A stretch of DNA of 64,000 nt from Amycolatopsis sp. 195334CR (lineage in GTDB: Bacteria > Actinomycetota > Actinomycetes > Mycobacteriales > Pseudonocardiaceae). The notes beneath the pieces are model-generated. The model searched no databases, was not told where the DNA came from, and saw nothing but the letters and a program-made list of their open reading frames with translations. Shown here piece after piece: positions 36,038-43,952 of this stretch. Made by a program: the position numbers and the translations under genes. The stretch spans positions 1,116,001-1,180,000 of the forward strand of contig NZ_JAFJMJ010000003.1 in the NCBI RefSeq assembly GCF_017309385.1. Reading direction: 5' to 3'. Every line of letters starts with the position of its first letter. Position 1 is the first letter of the stretch.

Positions 36038-36706
36038 CCAGCTGCTGAGCACGTCGGCCACGAACTCGCGCCGCGTCAGGCCGAACTGGCGCAGCGCGGG
36101 TCCGTGGTCGTAGGAAACGGTCACCACCGCGCCGAGCAGCAGCAGCCGCCACACCCCGTGCACCAGCAGCCGGGTCAGCGGCGACAGGGGCGCGAACGCC
36201 GCCGCGAGGCGACGCAGGTGGAACGGCACGTGGCGCTGCTCGTCGGCGAGGATGCGCCCGGCGACCTCGGTGGTCAGCGGGTCCGTCGTGCCGTCGCGGA
36301 GCGCGCGGTAGTACCGCAGCGCGATCACCTCGGCGATCATCAGCACCATCAGTTCCAGGCGCAGGCCGAGCGCCCGCCGCAGCCGCACGAAGACGGCGTC
36401 GGTCCAGTGGCCGCCGATGGTCTTCGCGTTGGCGGCTCCCAGGAGGTTTTCCAGTAGGCGCGCGTGGTTGCGCTCCTCGTCGACGAACATCCGCACGGCT
36501 TGGGCGTACACCTCGTCCCCGGCCGCTTCGGCCTTCGCGATCAGATTCGCACCGTCGCCCGCCTCGCCCACCTGGAAGCGCTGCACACTCCGCACCACGG
36601 CGGCGGGCAACTCGGCGCCGTCCGTCCACTGTGGATCGCCCTGGTGTTCGCGGCGCCGCGCTTCCGCCTCGAAGTGCTCGACCCACCCGGTGAATTCGCT
36701 CAACAT
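35981..36706 (-). CDS. Ferritin-like di-iron domain protein
   Basis: A 241-residue, mostly helical protein with two ferritin-like metal-ligand motifs: VDEERNHARLLENLL (Glu-x-x-His, about residues 77-91) and LADEQRHVPFHLRRL (Glu-x-x-His, about 162-176). They are joined with Glu residues in the preceding helices (VGEAGDGAN and MIAEVIALRYY). This is the pattern of ferritin-like di-iron proteins, including some N-oxygenases and rubrerythrin relatives. A hydrophobic helix (LLVHGVWRLLLLGAVVTVS) follows. Substrate and reaction are unknown. It stands 102 bp behind the nrdJ stop on the same strand but is probably separate, since a small hairpin (36764-36784) lies between. Confidence 0.75.
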   Translation of the reverse strand: MLSEFTGWVEHFEAEARRREHQGDPQWTDGAELPAAVVRSVQRFQVGEAGDGANLIAKAEAAGDEVYAQAVRMFVDEERNHARLLENLLGAANAKTIGGHWTDAVFVRLRRALGLRLELMVLMIAEVIALRYYRALRDGTTDPLTTEVAGRILADEQRHVPFHLRRLAAAFAPLSPLTRLLVHGVWRLLLLGAVVTVSYDHGPALRQFGLTRREFVADVLSSWSRTAEIHDPVGLPDRAVG

Positions 36707-36763
36707 GCCACTCCTTTCCCTACGCCCCTTGAGACGGTCGGCGCCGGAAGCACGTTGGCCGAA

Positions 36764-36784
36764 TCCACCGGGAGGTTCGGTGGA
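36764..36784 (-). terminator. Weak hairpin between nrdJ and the ferritin-like gene
   Basis: TCCACCG and CGGTGGA form a 7-bp stem around GGAGGTT, 25 bp past the nrdJ stop. There is no clear T-run, so its role as a terminator is uncertain. Confidence 0.3.
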
Positions 36785-36808
36785 AGGTGTGTGGAGATCC
36801 TGTGGAGG

Positions 36809-39800
36809 TCAGCTGCAGCCCGAGGTGGCCCCACATCCTTCGCACGCGTAGCACGAGCCGGCCGGGCGCATCTTCGTGCCGCAGGTCATGCACAGCGGTG
36901 CGTCGGCCACCTTGCCGAGGTGCAGTTCCATCAGTTCGGCGGAGGTCTGGGCCTGTCGCTCGCCTTCGGGCTCCGACTCCGCCGAGTAGACGCTGCTGCG
37001 CAACTCGTCGAGGTCGACCCCGGGCGGCTCCGCGGTGGCCGTGCCGTAGTCGGCGTCGACCTGCGAGGCGCGTTCCTCGGCGGTGAAGATGCCGAGCTGC
37101 GAACGCTTCTCGTACGGCAGGTAGTCCAGCGCCAGCCGCCGGAACAGGTAGTCGAGCACGCTGGTGGCGATCCGGACGTCCGGGTCGTCGGTCATGCCCG
37201 CCGGTTCGAAGCGCAGGTTGGAGAACTTCGAGATGTAGAACTCCAGCGGGATCCCGTACTGGAGGCCGACCGAGATCGACATGGAGAACGCGTCCATCAC
37301 GCCGGCCAGCGTGGAGCCCTGCTTGCCGAGCTTGATGAAGATCTCGCCGAGCCCGTCGTCCGGGTACGAGCCGGCGTGCAGGTAACCCTCGGCGCCGCCG
37401 ACGGTGAAGGAAACCGTCTGGCTGGGGCGTTTCTTCGGCAGCCGCTTGCGGACCGGGCGGTACTCGACCGCGGTGGCGGGCTCTTCGGTCTTCTTGGCGG
37501 TGGACAGCGGCTGGCCGACCTTGCAGTTGTCGCGGTAGATCGCCAGTGCCTTGAGGCCGAGCTTCCAGCCCTGGAAGTAGATCTCCTCGACGTCGGCGAC
37601 GGTGGCCGACTCCGGCATGTTGACCGTCTTGGAGATGGCGCCGGACAGGAACGGCTGCACGGCGGCCATCATGCGCACGTGGCCCATCGCGGCGATCGAG
37701 CGTTCGCCGACCGCGCAGTCGAACACCTCGTAGTGCTCCGGCCGCAGGCCCGGCGCGTCGACCACGTGGCCGTGCTGCGCGATGAACTCGACGATCGCCT
37801 CGGCTTGCTCCCCCTGGTACCCGAGCACCGCGAGGGCCCGCGGCACCGTCTGGTTCACGATCTGCATCGACCCGCCGCCGACCAGCTTCTTGAACTTCAC
37901 CAACGAGAAGTCCGGTTCGATGCCGGTGGTGTCGCAGTCCATCATGAAGCCGATGGTGTTGTGGCTGACGAACCCGTTCGCGACGTAGGTGACGTTCTCC
38001 GGCACGGACAGGTCATAGGTCGGCTGCACACCGCCGTCCTCATTGACCGCCACGGTCTCGAAGAGGTACCGGGCTTGCTCGTGCTGATCGCGCTTCGCGG
38101 AGGCTCGGGGTGCCAGTGCCACCACCGCGCGCGACTTGCGCTCGCCGAGGAAGCCGATCACCTCGTCGTAGGTCAGCGCGTGGTCGACGTTGCGCAACCG
38201 CACCTGGTACTGGGCACCGCCCCAGCCGCTGGTGGTCTCCCGGGTGGTCGTGGCCAGCCCCAGCGTCAGCATCATCGAGCGGATGTCCTCGGCGAAGCTC
38301 TCCGACGCGGTGCTCAAGCTCGGCACGCCCTCGGCGACCGTGCCGTCCGCTTCGAACAACCCGCGCAGGAACGCGGCGTACACGGCGACGTCGTTCGTCT
38401 CGCGGATCGCGGCGGGGATCCGGGGCGTCCAGCCCTTGCCGGTGTGATCGACCCCGGGCAGGTCCTTGGCGAAACCGGCGGCCTTCCACCAGCGGGCCAG
38501 GCGCACCGAGTCGATCGACACCTCGTGGTACCCGTCCGCCGGGCGGACCGCGGCCTCGATGCCGAACAAGCCTTTGCCCAGCACGCGAAGCCGCTCGACC
38601 ACGTCGAGATCGGCATCCGCCACGCAGAACCGCAGGCCCTTGGCGTGCAGGCTGCCGTCGCCCATGAAGTAGCCGACCAACTCGGCCAGGTCCTGGTCGA
38701 CGGCGTCGGGCACCACGGCGTTCCGGTCGCCCGCGTAGTAGGCCTGCTCCAGCACGGGCATCGGCACGCGGCGCGGTTCACCGACCAGCCCGCCGAGTTG
38801 AAGCGGCAGCACGTCACCGGAACGCACGTCGGCGAGCCGCTTCCACACCCAGGTGCCGTCCTCGACCACCTTCACCCGGTGGGCCAGCGTGCCCTGGATC
38901 CGGTAGCCGCCCGCGGTGACCAGGCGCCGGGTCGGTTCCTCACCGTTGACGAAGAACCTGGTCGCCTGCCGCGGCCCCTCGTCGGTGGCCACGGTGAAAT
39001 CGACGTCCTGCCACCGGTCGCCGTACAGGTCACCGAGTTCGGACAGCCTGGCCAGCCCGCGATCGGTGGTGACCAGGGTGTCGGCGGTCAGGCAGCCGGT
39101 CGGTGCGAGCACGCTCGCCTGGGCGTTGCGCCAGCCGTGTTCGGTGCCGATTTCGATGCCGCGGTGCCATTCCTCGGAGGCGAGTTTGCGCACGGCGGCG
39201 TCGGTGGCGTGGTAGGTGCGGATGAGCTCGTTCGCCGCGGCGTGCTTGCGCATCACGCGCTGGTGCGCCTCGGCGTTGCGCGCGTACCCCTCGTACGGGC
39301 CGACGACACCGGCGAGTTCGGCGGAGCGGCGGTACGAGACGCCGGTCATCAGCGAGGTGATCGACGCCGCGAGGGCGCGGCCGCCGTCGGAGTCGTAGGC
39401 GTGGCCCATCGCCATCAGCAACGCGCCGAGGTTGGCGTAGCCGATGCCAAGTTGCCGGAACTTCCTCGTGGTGTCACCGATCGGCTCGGTCGGGAAGTCG
39501 GCGAAGCAGATGGAGATGTCCATCGCGGTGATCACGAACTCGACCGCGCGGGCGAACAGGCGCGCGTCGAAGGTGCCGTCCTCGCCGAGGAACTTCAGCA
39601 GGTTCAGCGAGGCCAGGTTGCAGCTGGAGTTGTCCAGGTGCATGTACTCCGAGCACGGGTTGGACGCGGTGATCCGGCCGGACTCGGGGCAGGTGTGCCA
39701 GTCGTTGATGGTGTCGTCGTACTGGATCCCGGGGTCGGCGCACTCCCAGGCCGCCTGCGCCATCGCGCGGAAGAGCTTCTTGGCCTCGACCTCGCTGATC

Positions 39801-41812
39801 ACCTCGCCGGTCTGCCGGGACCGCAGGCCGAACGCGCCGTCCGCCTCGACGGCCTGCATGAACTCGTCGGAGACGCGCACCGAGTTGTTGGCGTTCTGGT
39901 ACTGCACCGAGGAGATGTCCGCACCGGAGAGGTCCATGTCGAACCCGGCGTCGCGGAGGACGCGGATCTTCTGCTCTTCCTTGGCTTTGGTCTCGATGAA
40001 CTCCTCGACGTCGGGGTGGTCGACGTCGAGCACCACCATCTTGGCCGCCCGGCGCGTGGCGCCGCCGGACTTGATGGTGCCGGCGGAGGCGTCGGCACCC
40101 CGCATGAACGAGACGGGGCCGGAGGCGGTGCCGCCGGAGGAGAGCAGTTCCTTGGAGGAGCGGATGCGGGAGAGGTTCAGGCCGGCGCCGGAGCCGCCCT
40201 TGAAGATCAGCCCCTCCTCCCGGTACCAGTTCAGGATCGACTCCATCGAATCATCCACGGCGAGGATGAAGCAGTTGTGCACGCGCAGGTTCCCGGCCAG
40301 GAACTCGCCGCTGTCGGTCTGGATGTCATAGACCTCCATCGAACCGAGGTCCTCGATGCGCTCGATCTCCAGCCGCTTGGTCGGCTTGGCCGGGAGGCCC
40401 GGCCGCTCCAGGCTCGCCTCGAGCTTCGCCGACTTGCGCTCGTCGACGAAACCGATCTCCAGCGCGAAGATCTCCCGGTCGCCCCGGTTCTGGATCCGCA
40501 GCGACCAGCAGCCGTGCCGGTTCGGCCGGGGGTCTTCCTTCTTCGAGACCCGCGAGAAGATGCCGAACCGCAGCAGGAGGTTCTGCGCGCCGCGGACGAG
40601 CTGCTCGCAGATCATGTCCATGCCGATCAACGTGGAGCGCTCGCGGTCCGAGACGTACCCCTCAGCCTGGAACAGGCTTCGCAGGTACGCGGCCACCACC
40701 GGCAGCGGCGCGGTGTACAGGTGCGCCGGGACCGCCATGTCCGCGCCGCGCGTGCGCAGGCCCCACTTGTCCACAAAGGACTGGAGGTGATTGCCGTAGA
40801 GCCGGGTGCGGCGGCAGTCGAGGCGCTCGTCCTGGGTCACCACCGCGCGTTCGTGCCGATGCGCTCCCGGGAACACCCGGTCGAGCGCGTCGGTCACCCA
40901 GGCGAGTTCCGCGTCGTTGACGGTCATCGCCTCGATGGTCAGCGACTTGTTCGTGCCCTCGTACCGGCCGACGAACCCGTCGGACTGCAGCCAGCCCGCC
41001 AGCGCCGCTTCGGCGATCTCGCGCTGGTCGATCTCGCGTTCGCCGAACGACCGGACGCGATGCCACTCGAGCTGGTCGCCGGGGCGCAGCGTGCCCGCTT
41101 CGACGAACTCGCCGCCGGTGGCGCTCGTGGCCTTCCAGACCAGGTGGTCGGCCGTGACGTCCAAGGTGTAGCCGGCCTTGGTGTGCACCCGGTGGACGTT
41201 CTTGCGGCCGTTGGCCTTGGTGGCCACCACGCCGGTCACGCCGTGGCCGTCGTAGACCTTCGCGCCGACCGCGTCGGTGTCCACCAGTTCCCCGATGGGC
41301 ACCAGTCCGGACGGGGTGCTGACCAGCGAGTGGTACGGCAGGCAGGCCGAGACCTGCTGCTTCGAGGCGGTGCCGACGTTGAACCAGACCGGGGAGTTGA
41401 AGCTGAACACCTGGTGCAGCAGCATCCAGGTGAGTTCGTGGTCGAAGATCTCCGCGTCGGCCGGGGTGGCGAAGTAGCCGTGTTCGACGCCGGCGCGGAC
41501 GTAGGTGCCGACCACGCGGTCGATCAGCTGCTTCAGGCTCCGCTCGCGCTGCGGGGTGCCGACGGCGCCGCGGAAGTACTTGCTGGTCACGATGTTGGTG
41601 GCGTTCACCGACCAGGAGGCGGGGAACTCCACGCCGCGCTGCTCGAAGTTCACCGTGCCGTCGCGCCAGTTCGTCATCACGACGTCGCGCTGTTCCCACT
41701 CCACCTCGGCGTACGGGTGCACGCCCTCGGTGGTGAACACGCGGCGGATGCCGAGCCGGCCGGGCTGCCGTTGCTCAACGGCGTCCGCGCCGGTCCCCAC
41801 GGTCTCGGTCAT
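36809..41812 (-). CDS. nrdJ: Class II (adenosylcobalamin-dependent) ribonucleotide reductase with two inteins
   Basis: The 1667-residue precursor contains a 931-residue B12-dependent ribonucleotide reductase split by two inteins (residues 157-513 and 907-1285). Exteins: 1-156, 514-906 and 1286-1667. Active-site residues are present: the first redox Cys is Cys514 (CFILAVDD), the thiyl-radical Cys720 lies in ASNPCSEY with Asn718 and Glu722, and the second redox Cys731 is in NSSCNLASLN. A C-terminal zinc-ribbon tail has CMTCG...CYACEGCG. ATG 41812 was chosen because AGGGAG lies upstream at proper spacing; a GTG two codons earlier overlaps it. The gene sits 35 bp behind nrdR. Both inteins sit at catalytic sites, so activity depends on splicing. 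The enzyme makes deoxyribonucleotides without oxygen. Confidence 0.95.
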   Translation of the reverse strand: MTETVGTGADAVEQRQPGRLGIRRVFTTEGVHPYAEVEWEQRDVVMTNWRDGTVNFEQRGVEFPASWSVNATNIVTSKYFRGAVGTPQRERSLKQLIDRVVGTYVRAGVEHGYFATPADAEIFDHELTWMLLHQVFSFNSPVWFNVGTASKQQVSACLPYHSLVSTPSGLVPIGELVDTDAVGAKVYDGHGVTGVVATKANGRKNVHRVHTKAGYTLDVTADHLVWKATSATGGEFVEAGTLRPGDQLEWHRVRSFGEREIDQREIAEAALAGWLQSDGFVGRYEGTNKSLTIEAMTVNDAELAWVTDALDRVFPGAHRHERAVVTQDERLDCRRTRLYGNHLQSFVDKWGLRTRGADMAVPAHLYTAPLPVVAAYLRSLFQAEGYVSDRERSTLIGMDMICEQLVRGAQNLLLRFGIFSRVSKKEDPRPNRHGCWSLRIQNRGDREIFALEIGFVDERKSAKLEASLERPGLPAKPTKRLEIERIEDLGSMEVYDIQTDSGEFLAGNLRVHNCFILAVDDSMESILNWYREEGLIFKGGSGAGLNLSRIRSSKELLSSGGTASGPVSFMRGADASAGTIKSGGATRRAAKMVVLDVDHPDVEEFIETKAKEEQKIRVLRDAGFDMDLSGADISSVQYQNANNSVRVSDEFMQAVEADGAFGLRSRQTGEVISEVEAKKLFRAMAQAAWECADPGIQYDDTINDWHTCPESGRITASNPCSEYMHLDNSSCNLASLNLLKFLGEDGTFDARLFARAVEFVITAMDISICFADFPTEPIGDTTRKFRQLGIGYANLGALLMAMGHAYDSDGGRALAASITSLMTGVSYRRSAELAGVVGPYEGYARNAEAHQRVMRKHAAANELIRTYHATDAAVRKLASEEWHRGIEIGTEHGWRNAQASVLAPTGCLTADTLVTTDRGLARLSELGDLYGDRWQDVDFTVATDEGPRQATRFFVNGEEPTRRLVTAGGYRIQGTLAHRVKVVEDGTWVWKRLADVRSGDVLPLQLGGLVGEPRRVPMPVLEQAYYAGDRNAVVPDAVDQDLAELVGYFMGDGSLHAKGLRFCVADADLDVVERLRVLGKGLFGIEAAVRPADGYHEVSIDSVRLARWWKAAGFAKDLPGVDHTGKGWTPRIPAAIRETNDVAVYAAFLRGLFEADGTVAEGVPSLSTASESFAEDIRSMMLTLGLATTTRETTSGWGGAQYQVRLRNVDHALTYDEVIGFLGERKSRAVVALAPRASAKRDQHEQARYLFETVAVNEDGGVQPTYDLSVPENVTYVANGFVSHNTIGFMMDCDTTGIEPDFSLVKFKKLVGGGSMQIVNQTVPRALAVLGYQGEQAEAIVEFIAQHGHVVDAPGLRPEHYEVFDCAVGERSIAAMGHVRMMAAVQPFLSGAISKTVNMPESATVADVEEIYFQGWKLGLKALAIYRDNCKVGQPLSTAKKTEEPATAVEYRPVRKRLPKKRPSQTVSFTVGGAEGYLHAGSYPDDGLGEIFIKLGKQGSTLAGVMDAFSMSISVGLQYGIPLEFYISKFSNLRFEPAGMTDDPDVRIATSVLDYLFRRLALDYLPYEKRSQLGIFTAEERASQVDADYGTATAEPPGVDLDELRSSVYSAESEPEGERQAQTSAELMELHLGKVADAPLCMTCGTKMRPAGSCYACEGCGATSGCS
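37958..39094 (-). other. Intein 2 of NrdJ (379 aa, LAGLIDADG endonuclease)
   Basis: Precursor residues 907-1285. It starts with Cys (CLTADTLVTTDRG) after APTG and ends VSHN before Thr (TIGFMM). The block B His lies in GTLAHRV. Two LAGLIDADG motifs, LVGYFMGDG and LRGLFEADG, keep their acidic residues, so the homing endonuclease may be active. Insertion in the conserved PTG/T loop is a known ribonucleotide-reductase intein site. Confidence 0.92.
40274..41344 (-). other. Intein 1 of NrdJ (357 aa, LAGLIDADG endonuclease)
   Basis: Precursor residues 157-513. It starts with Cys (CLPYHSLVSTPSG) after QQVSA and ends RVHN before Cys514, the redox-active cysteine. Block B has TADHLVWK. LAGLIDADG motifs are LAGWLQSDG and LRSLFQAEG with acidic residues kept. 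The coding frame is continuous through both junctions. Confidence 0.92.
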
Positions 41813-41847
41813 GGGCACTCCCTCGTTCCGGCACGGAACGGCGAGCC

Positions 41848-42324
41848 TTACTCGTCGTTCGCGCTCTCTTCGCTACCGGCCATGGCCTGGCGAAGGTCCG
41901 CGATCTCCTTCTCGAAGTCCTCGACCGAGGAGAACGAGCGGTAGACGCTGGCGAAGCGGAGGTAGGCGACCTCGTCGAGTTCGCGAAGCGGGCCGAGAAT
42001 GGCGAGGCCGACCTCGTGACTCGGGATCTCGGCCAGCCCGGCGGACCGGATCGATTCCTCGACCCGCTGCGCCAGCTGCTGGAGATCGTCGTCGTCGACG
42101 GGGCGGCCCTGGCAGGCGCGGCGCACTCCCCGCACCACCTTGTCCCGGCTGAACTGCTCGGTCACCCCGGACCGCTTCACCACGGCGAGCACCATCGTCT
42201 CGGAGGTGGTGAACCGGCGACCGCACTCGGAGCACGACCTCCGGCGGCGGATGGCCTGCCCCTCGTCCACTTCACGCGAGTCGACCACGCGCGAGTCGGC
42301 GTGACGGCAGAACGGGCACCGCAT
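41848..42324 (-). CDS. nrdR: Transcriptional repressor of ribonucleotide reductase genes
   Basis: A 158-residue NrdR. The N-terminal zinc ribbon has Cys3 and Cys6 (MRCPFCRH) and Cys31/Cys34 (SCSECGRRF), with the basic RRRRSC stretch that contacts DNA. The ATP-cone (about residues 48-138) begins [18 protein letters not shown] and includes [11 protein letters not shown], which senses ATP/dATP. ATG 42324 gives the standard NrdR start. It precedes nrdJ by 35 bp, so it represses an operon that includes its own gene; degenerate NrdR boxes lie upstream. The order nrdR-nrdJ next to lexA is shared with Streptomyces. Confidence 0.95.
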   Translation of the reverse strand: MRCPFCRHADSRVVDSREVDEGQAIRRRRSCSECGRRFTTSETMVLAVVKRSGVTEQFSRDKVVRGVRRACQGRPVDDDDLQQLAQRVEESIRSAGLAEIPSHEVGLAILGPLRELDEVAYLRFASVYRSFSSVEDFEKEIADLRQAMAGSEESANDE

Positions 42325-42385
42325 CAGCAGACCACCCTTCCTTCCGCGGCAGGTGCGCACACCCGGGACAACTGGCTCCGATTCT

Positions 42386-42434
42386 ACCCCAAGCTGTGGA
42401 CCAACTACAGGCGTGTTACCACTAGATATGGGGG
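42386..42434 (-). promoter_or_regulatory. Two degenerate NrdR-box candidates upstream of nrdR
   Basis: Sequences at 42386-42401 (ACCCCAAGCTGTGGAC) and 42419-42434 (CCACTAGATATGGGGG) partly match the NrdR box ACACWATATYTTGTGT; the second agrees at 10 of 16 positions. Their starts are 33 bp apart, near the three-turn spacing usual for NrdR box pairs. They lie 62-110 bp upstream of the nrdR ATG. Confidence 0.35.
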
Positions 42435-42754
42435 TGGACTCTAGGAGCGCGCCGGGTTGTCCGCAACCGCGCAACGCCGCTGAACCGGGTGAAAGCCGAA
42501 CTTCGGGTTCGCGGTGCTCGCCGGGCCGGCGCCGGGCGCCGTGCTGGTTCTGTTCCACATCTACTCCGGACTCGTCCCGGCCCAGGTCCACGGATCGCGG
42601 CGCCCTGGATTTACCCGTTCCGGGGATGCGGAACGGGTGCGCTGACCGGCGCACAACCGGAAAGCTCTCATCCCCTCGACGGGGTAACCCGATTCGACCG
42701 GCGGCTCACCGCACGACAGACGGCACTTCGCCCGGCGGCGCGGCAGATGGCTGT

Positions 42755-42799
42755 TGGCTCGATGGCGCCTGGCTCGACAGCGCTTGGCTCGATGACGCC
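42755..42799 (+). repeat. Three 15-bp tandem units, TGGCTCGAYRRCGCY
   Basis: TGGCTCGATGGCGCC, TGGCTCGACAGCGCT and TGGCTCGATGACGCC follow each other without gaps. Weaker units continue on both sides. Confidence 0.75.
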
Positions 42800-42972
42800 G
42801 CGCTGGCGCGTGACTCGGAGGCGCTTGGCTCGGCGCGCGCAGGCACGCTCGGAGGCGGCTCAGCATGCCGGAGGCGGCGCGAGTCGTGAGCGCTGGCACT
42901 TCGCGCGTGGCTGCGCCGATCCGGCGCGGCACACACGACCGGCGGCGGCCGTTCGGCAGGCGGCACCCAGCG

Positions 42973-43032
42973 GCGCAGGTCAAGGCGGCGTAGCCCAAGG
43001 CAGCGCAAGTCAAGGCAGCACAGGCCAACCTG
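42973..43032 (+). repeat. Four 15-bp tandem units
   Basis: GCGCAGGTCAAGGCG, GCGTAGCCCAAGGCA, GCGCAAGTCAAGGCA and GCACAGGCCAACCTG are in exact 15-bp register. The sequence differs from the TGGCTCGA array but the period is identical. Confidence 0.7.
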
Positions 43033-43161
43033 TCGCGCAGACGGCGAGCCAGCACCCGGCGGACCGGCACGTGGCAATCCCTGGCTCGGCGACCCGGCGC
43101 GGAGCGGGTCGAGCCGCGACAGGGGTCCGTTAGGGGCGCGAGTGGCGGGCACGGGAAGGGC

Positions 43162-43659
43162 TCAGTTCGTCGCGAAGGTTTCGGCGGGGACTTCCAGTGG
43201 GAGGCCCGGGACCAAGCCGCGCTCATCGAGGTTGTTCAGGGTTCGGATGCGCTCGACCACGGCCTCGGCATCACTGCTCGGCGCCATCCGCGACGCCACG
43301 TCCCACAGGGTCTCCCCCGGCGCGACCGAGACCACCGCCGTGTGCGACGGGACCGGGGCCGCCATCGCGTCGGCCAGCACGCCGAAGCCGACGACCACCG
43401 CCCCGGCCGCCACCGCCATCGCGGCCAGCCACGGCCAGCGCACCCCACGCCGCACCGGCGCGCAGCGCACCTCCGGCACCGCGCGCAGCCCCGCGACCAC
43501 CCGCGGCCGCGTCGGCGGGCGGCGCGTCTCGCCCTTGACCCTCGCGCGGCGCGCGGGGCGCACCGGGGGCGCCTCCCCGACCGTCACGTTCTCGTCGATC
43601 AGGACCCCGCGCCTGACCACCACTCCCCGCACGTCGTCCAAGTCGACCAGCACCGACAT
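43162..43659 (-). CDS. LysM domain membrane protein divergent from lexA (SOS cell-division inhibitor candidate)
   Basis: A 165-residue protein. It has a cytoplasmic N-terminus of about 75 residues rich in Arg and Pro, one transmembrane helix (about 90-113, WPWLAAMAVAAGAVVVGFGVLAD) and an external C-terminal LysM domain (about 117-163, HTAVVSVAPGETLWDVASR to the end) for peptidoglycan binding. ATG 43659 was chosen because GGAGG precedes it at good spacing. The gene is divergent from lexA and has two adjacent SOS boxes 55-86 bp upstream. This matches the placement and architecture of mycobacterial Rv2719c (ChiZ) and the logic of Bacillus YneA and corynebacterial DivS, which block division during DNA damage. 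That role is inferred. Confidence 0.85.
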   Translation of the reverse strand: MSVLVDLDDVRGVVVRRGVLIDENVTVGEAPPVRPARRARVKGETRRPPTRPRVVAGLRAVPEVRCAPVRRGVRWPWLAAMAVAAGAVVVGFGVLADAMAAPVPSHTAVVSVAPGETLWDVASRMAPSSDAEAVVERIRTLNNLDERGLVPGLPLEVPAETFATN

Positions 43660-43713
43660 CACGGAACCTCCTCGCGGCCCTCGTCCAGGTCGCGGTACGC
43701 TGGCACCGGACCA

Positions 43714-43729
43714 TCGAACAGGCGTTCTA
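43714..43729. promoter_or_regulatory. SOS (LexA) box 1
   Basis: TCGAACAGGCGTTCTA matches the actinobacterial consensus TCGAAC-N4-GTTCGA at 11 of 12 fixed positions. It is 55 bp upstream of the LysM gene start. Confidence 0.85.
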
Positions 43730-43745
43730 TCGAACTCCCGTGCGA
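43730..43745. promoter_or_regulatory. SOS (LexA) box 2
   Basis: TCGAACTCCCGTGCGA matches TCGAAC-N4-GTTCGA at 11 of 12 fixed positions and directly abuts box 1, so two LexA dimers could bind side by side. Confidence 0.7.
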
Positions 43746-43794
43746 ATGTGTACCACCCGGGACCGACAAAATCGAGCCGCGCCCGGCGTGTCGG

Positions 43795-43810
43795 TCGAAC
43801 AAATGTTTGA
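43795..43810. promoter_or_regulatory. SOS (LexA) box 3, near lexA
   Basis: TCGAACAAATGTTTGA matches the consensus at 11 of 12 fixed positions. It lies 142 bp upstream of the lexA start and likely mediates autoregulation. Confidence 0.85.
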
Positions 43811-43952
43811 TCTCCACCCCGTGGCGGGCTAGCGTCGCAGGAAGGGTCACCGGCGTGGCGCGCTCCGGCGCGGCGGCCGGCCCCTCGGCAACCGAACCGG
43901 GCCGGTGGCAGACCCCGTCCACCGGCCTCCAGCACCTGGGAGGCGAACCACA

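Larger units (their letters stand above)
42435..43161. other. Gene-poor intergenic stretch with 15-bp periodic repeats
   Basis: The 837 bp between the nrdR start (42324) and the LysM gene stop (43162) hold no convincing gene. Open frames exist on both strands but have no ribosome sites, no family signature and runs of Arg, Ala and Ser. Two 15-bp periodic arrays (42755-42799 and 42973-43032) and scattered related elements occupy the centre. Read in some frames they give pentapeptide-repeat-like strings (AWLDx or AALTC), so this could be the remnant of a pentapeptide-repeat gene or a pure non-coding repeat region. Confidence 0.55.

Noticed and set aside
40767..40775. Perfect DnaA box TTGTCCACA inside nrdJ intein 1
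   Set aside because: A single box inside a coding sequence is expected by chance; no second box or gene-control context is nearby.
37958..41344. Frameshifts or foreign insertions within nrdJ
   Set aside because: The reading frame is continuous and the insertions have intein splice motifs (Cys start, His-Asn end, block B, LAGLIDADG), so they are inteins.
36464..41944. A very long plus-strand open frame opposite nrdJ
   Set aside because: It is a high-GC antisense shadow; the minus strand encodes all catalytic motifs of NrdJ and both inteins, while this frame shows no family signature.
42325..42440. Cobalamin riboswitch before nrdR-nrdJ
   Set aside because: The upstream region is short and shows no B12-box-like conserved core; such switches are known for nrdAB operons rather than for nrdJ.
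42489..43226. Protein-coding gene(s) between nrdR and the LysM gene
   Set aside because: Open frames on both strands lack ribosome sites and family motifs and are rich in Arg/Ala/Ser, as expected from GC-rich repeats.
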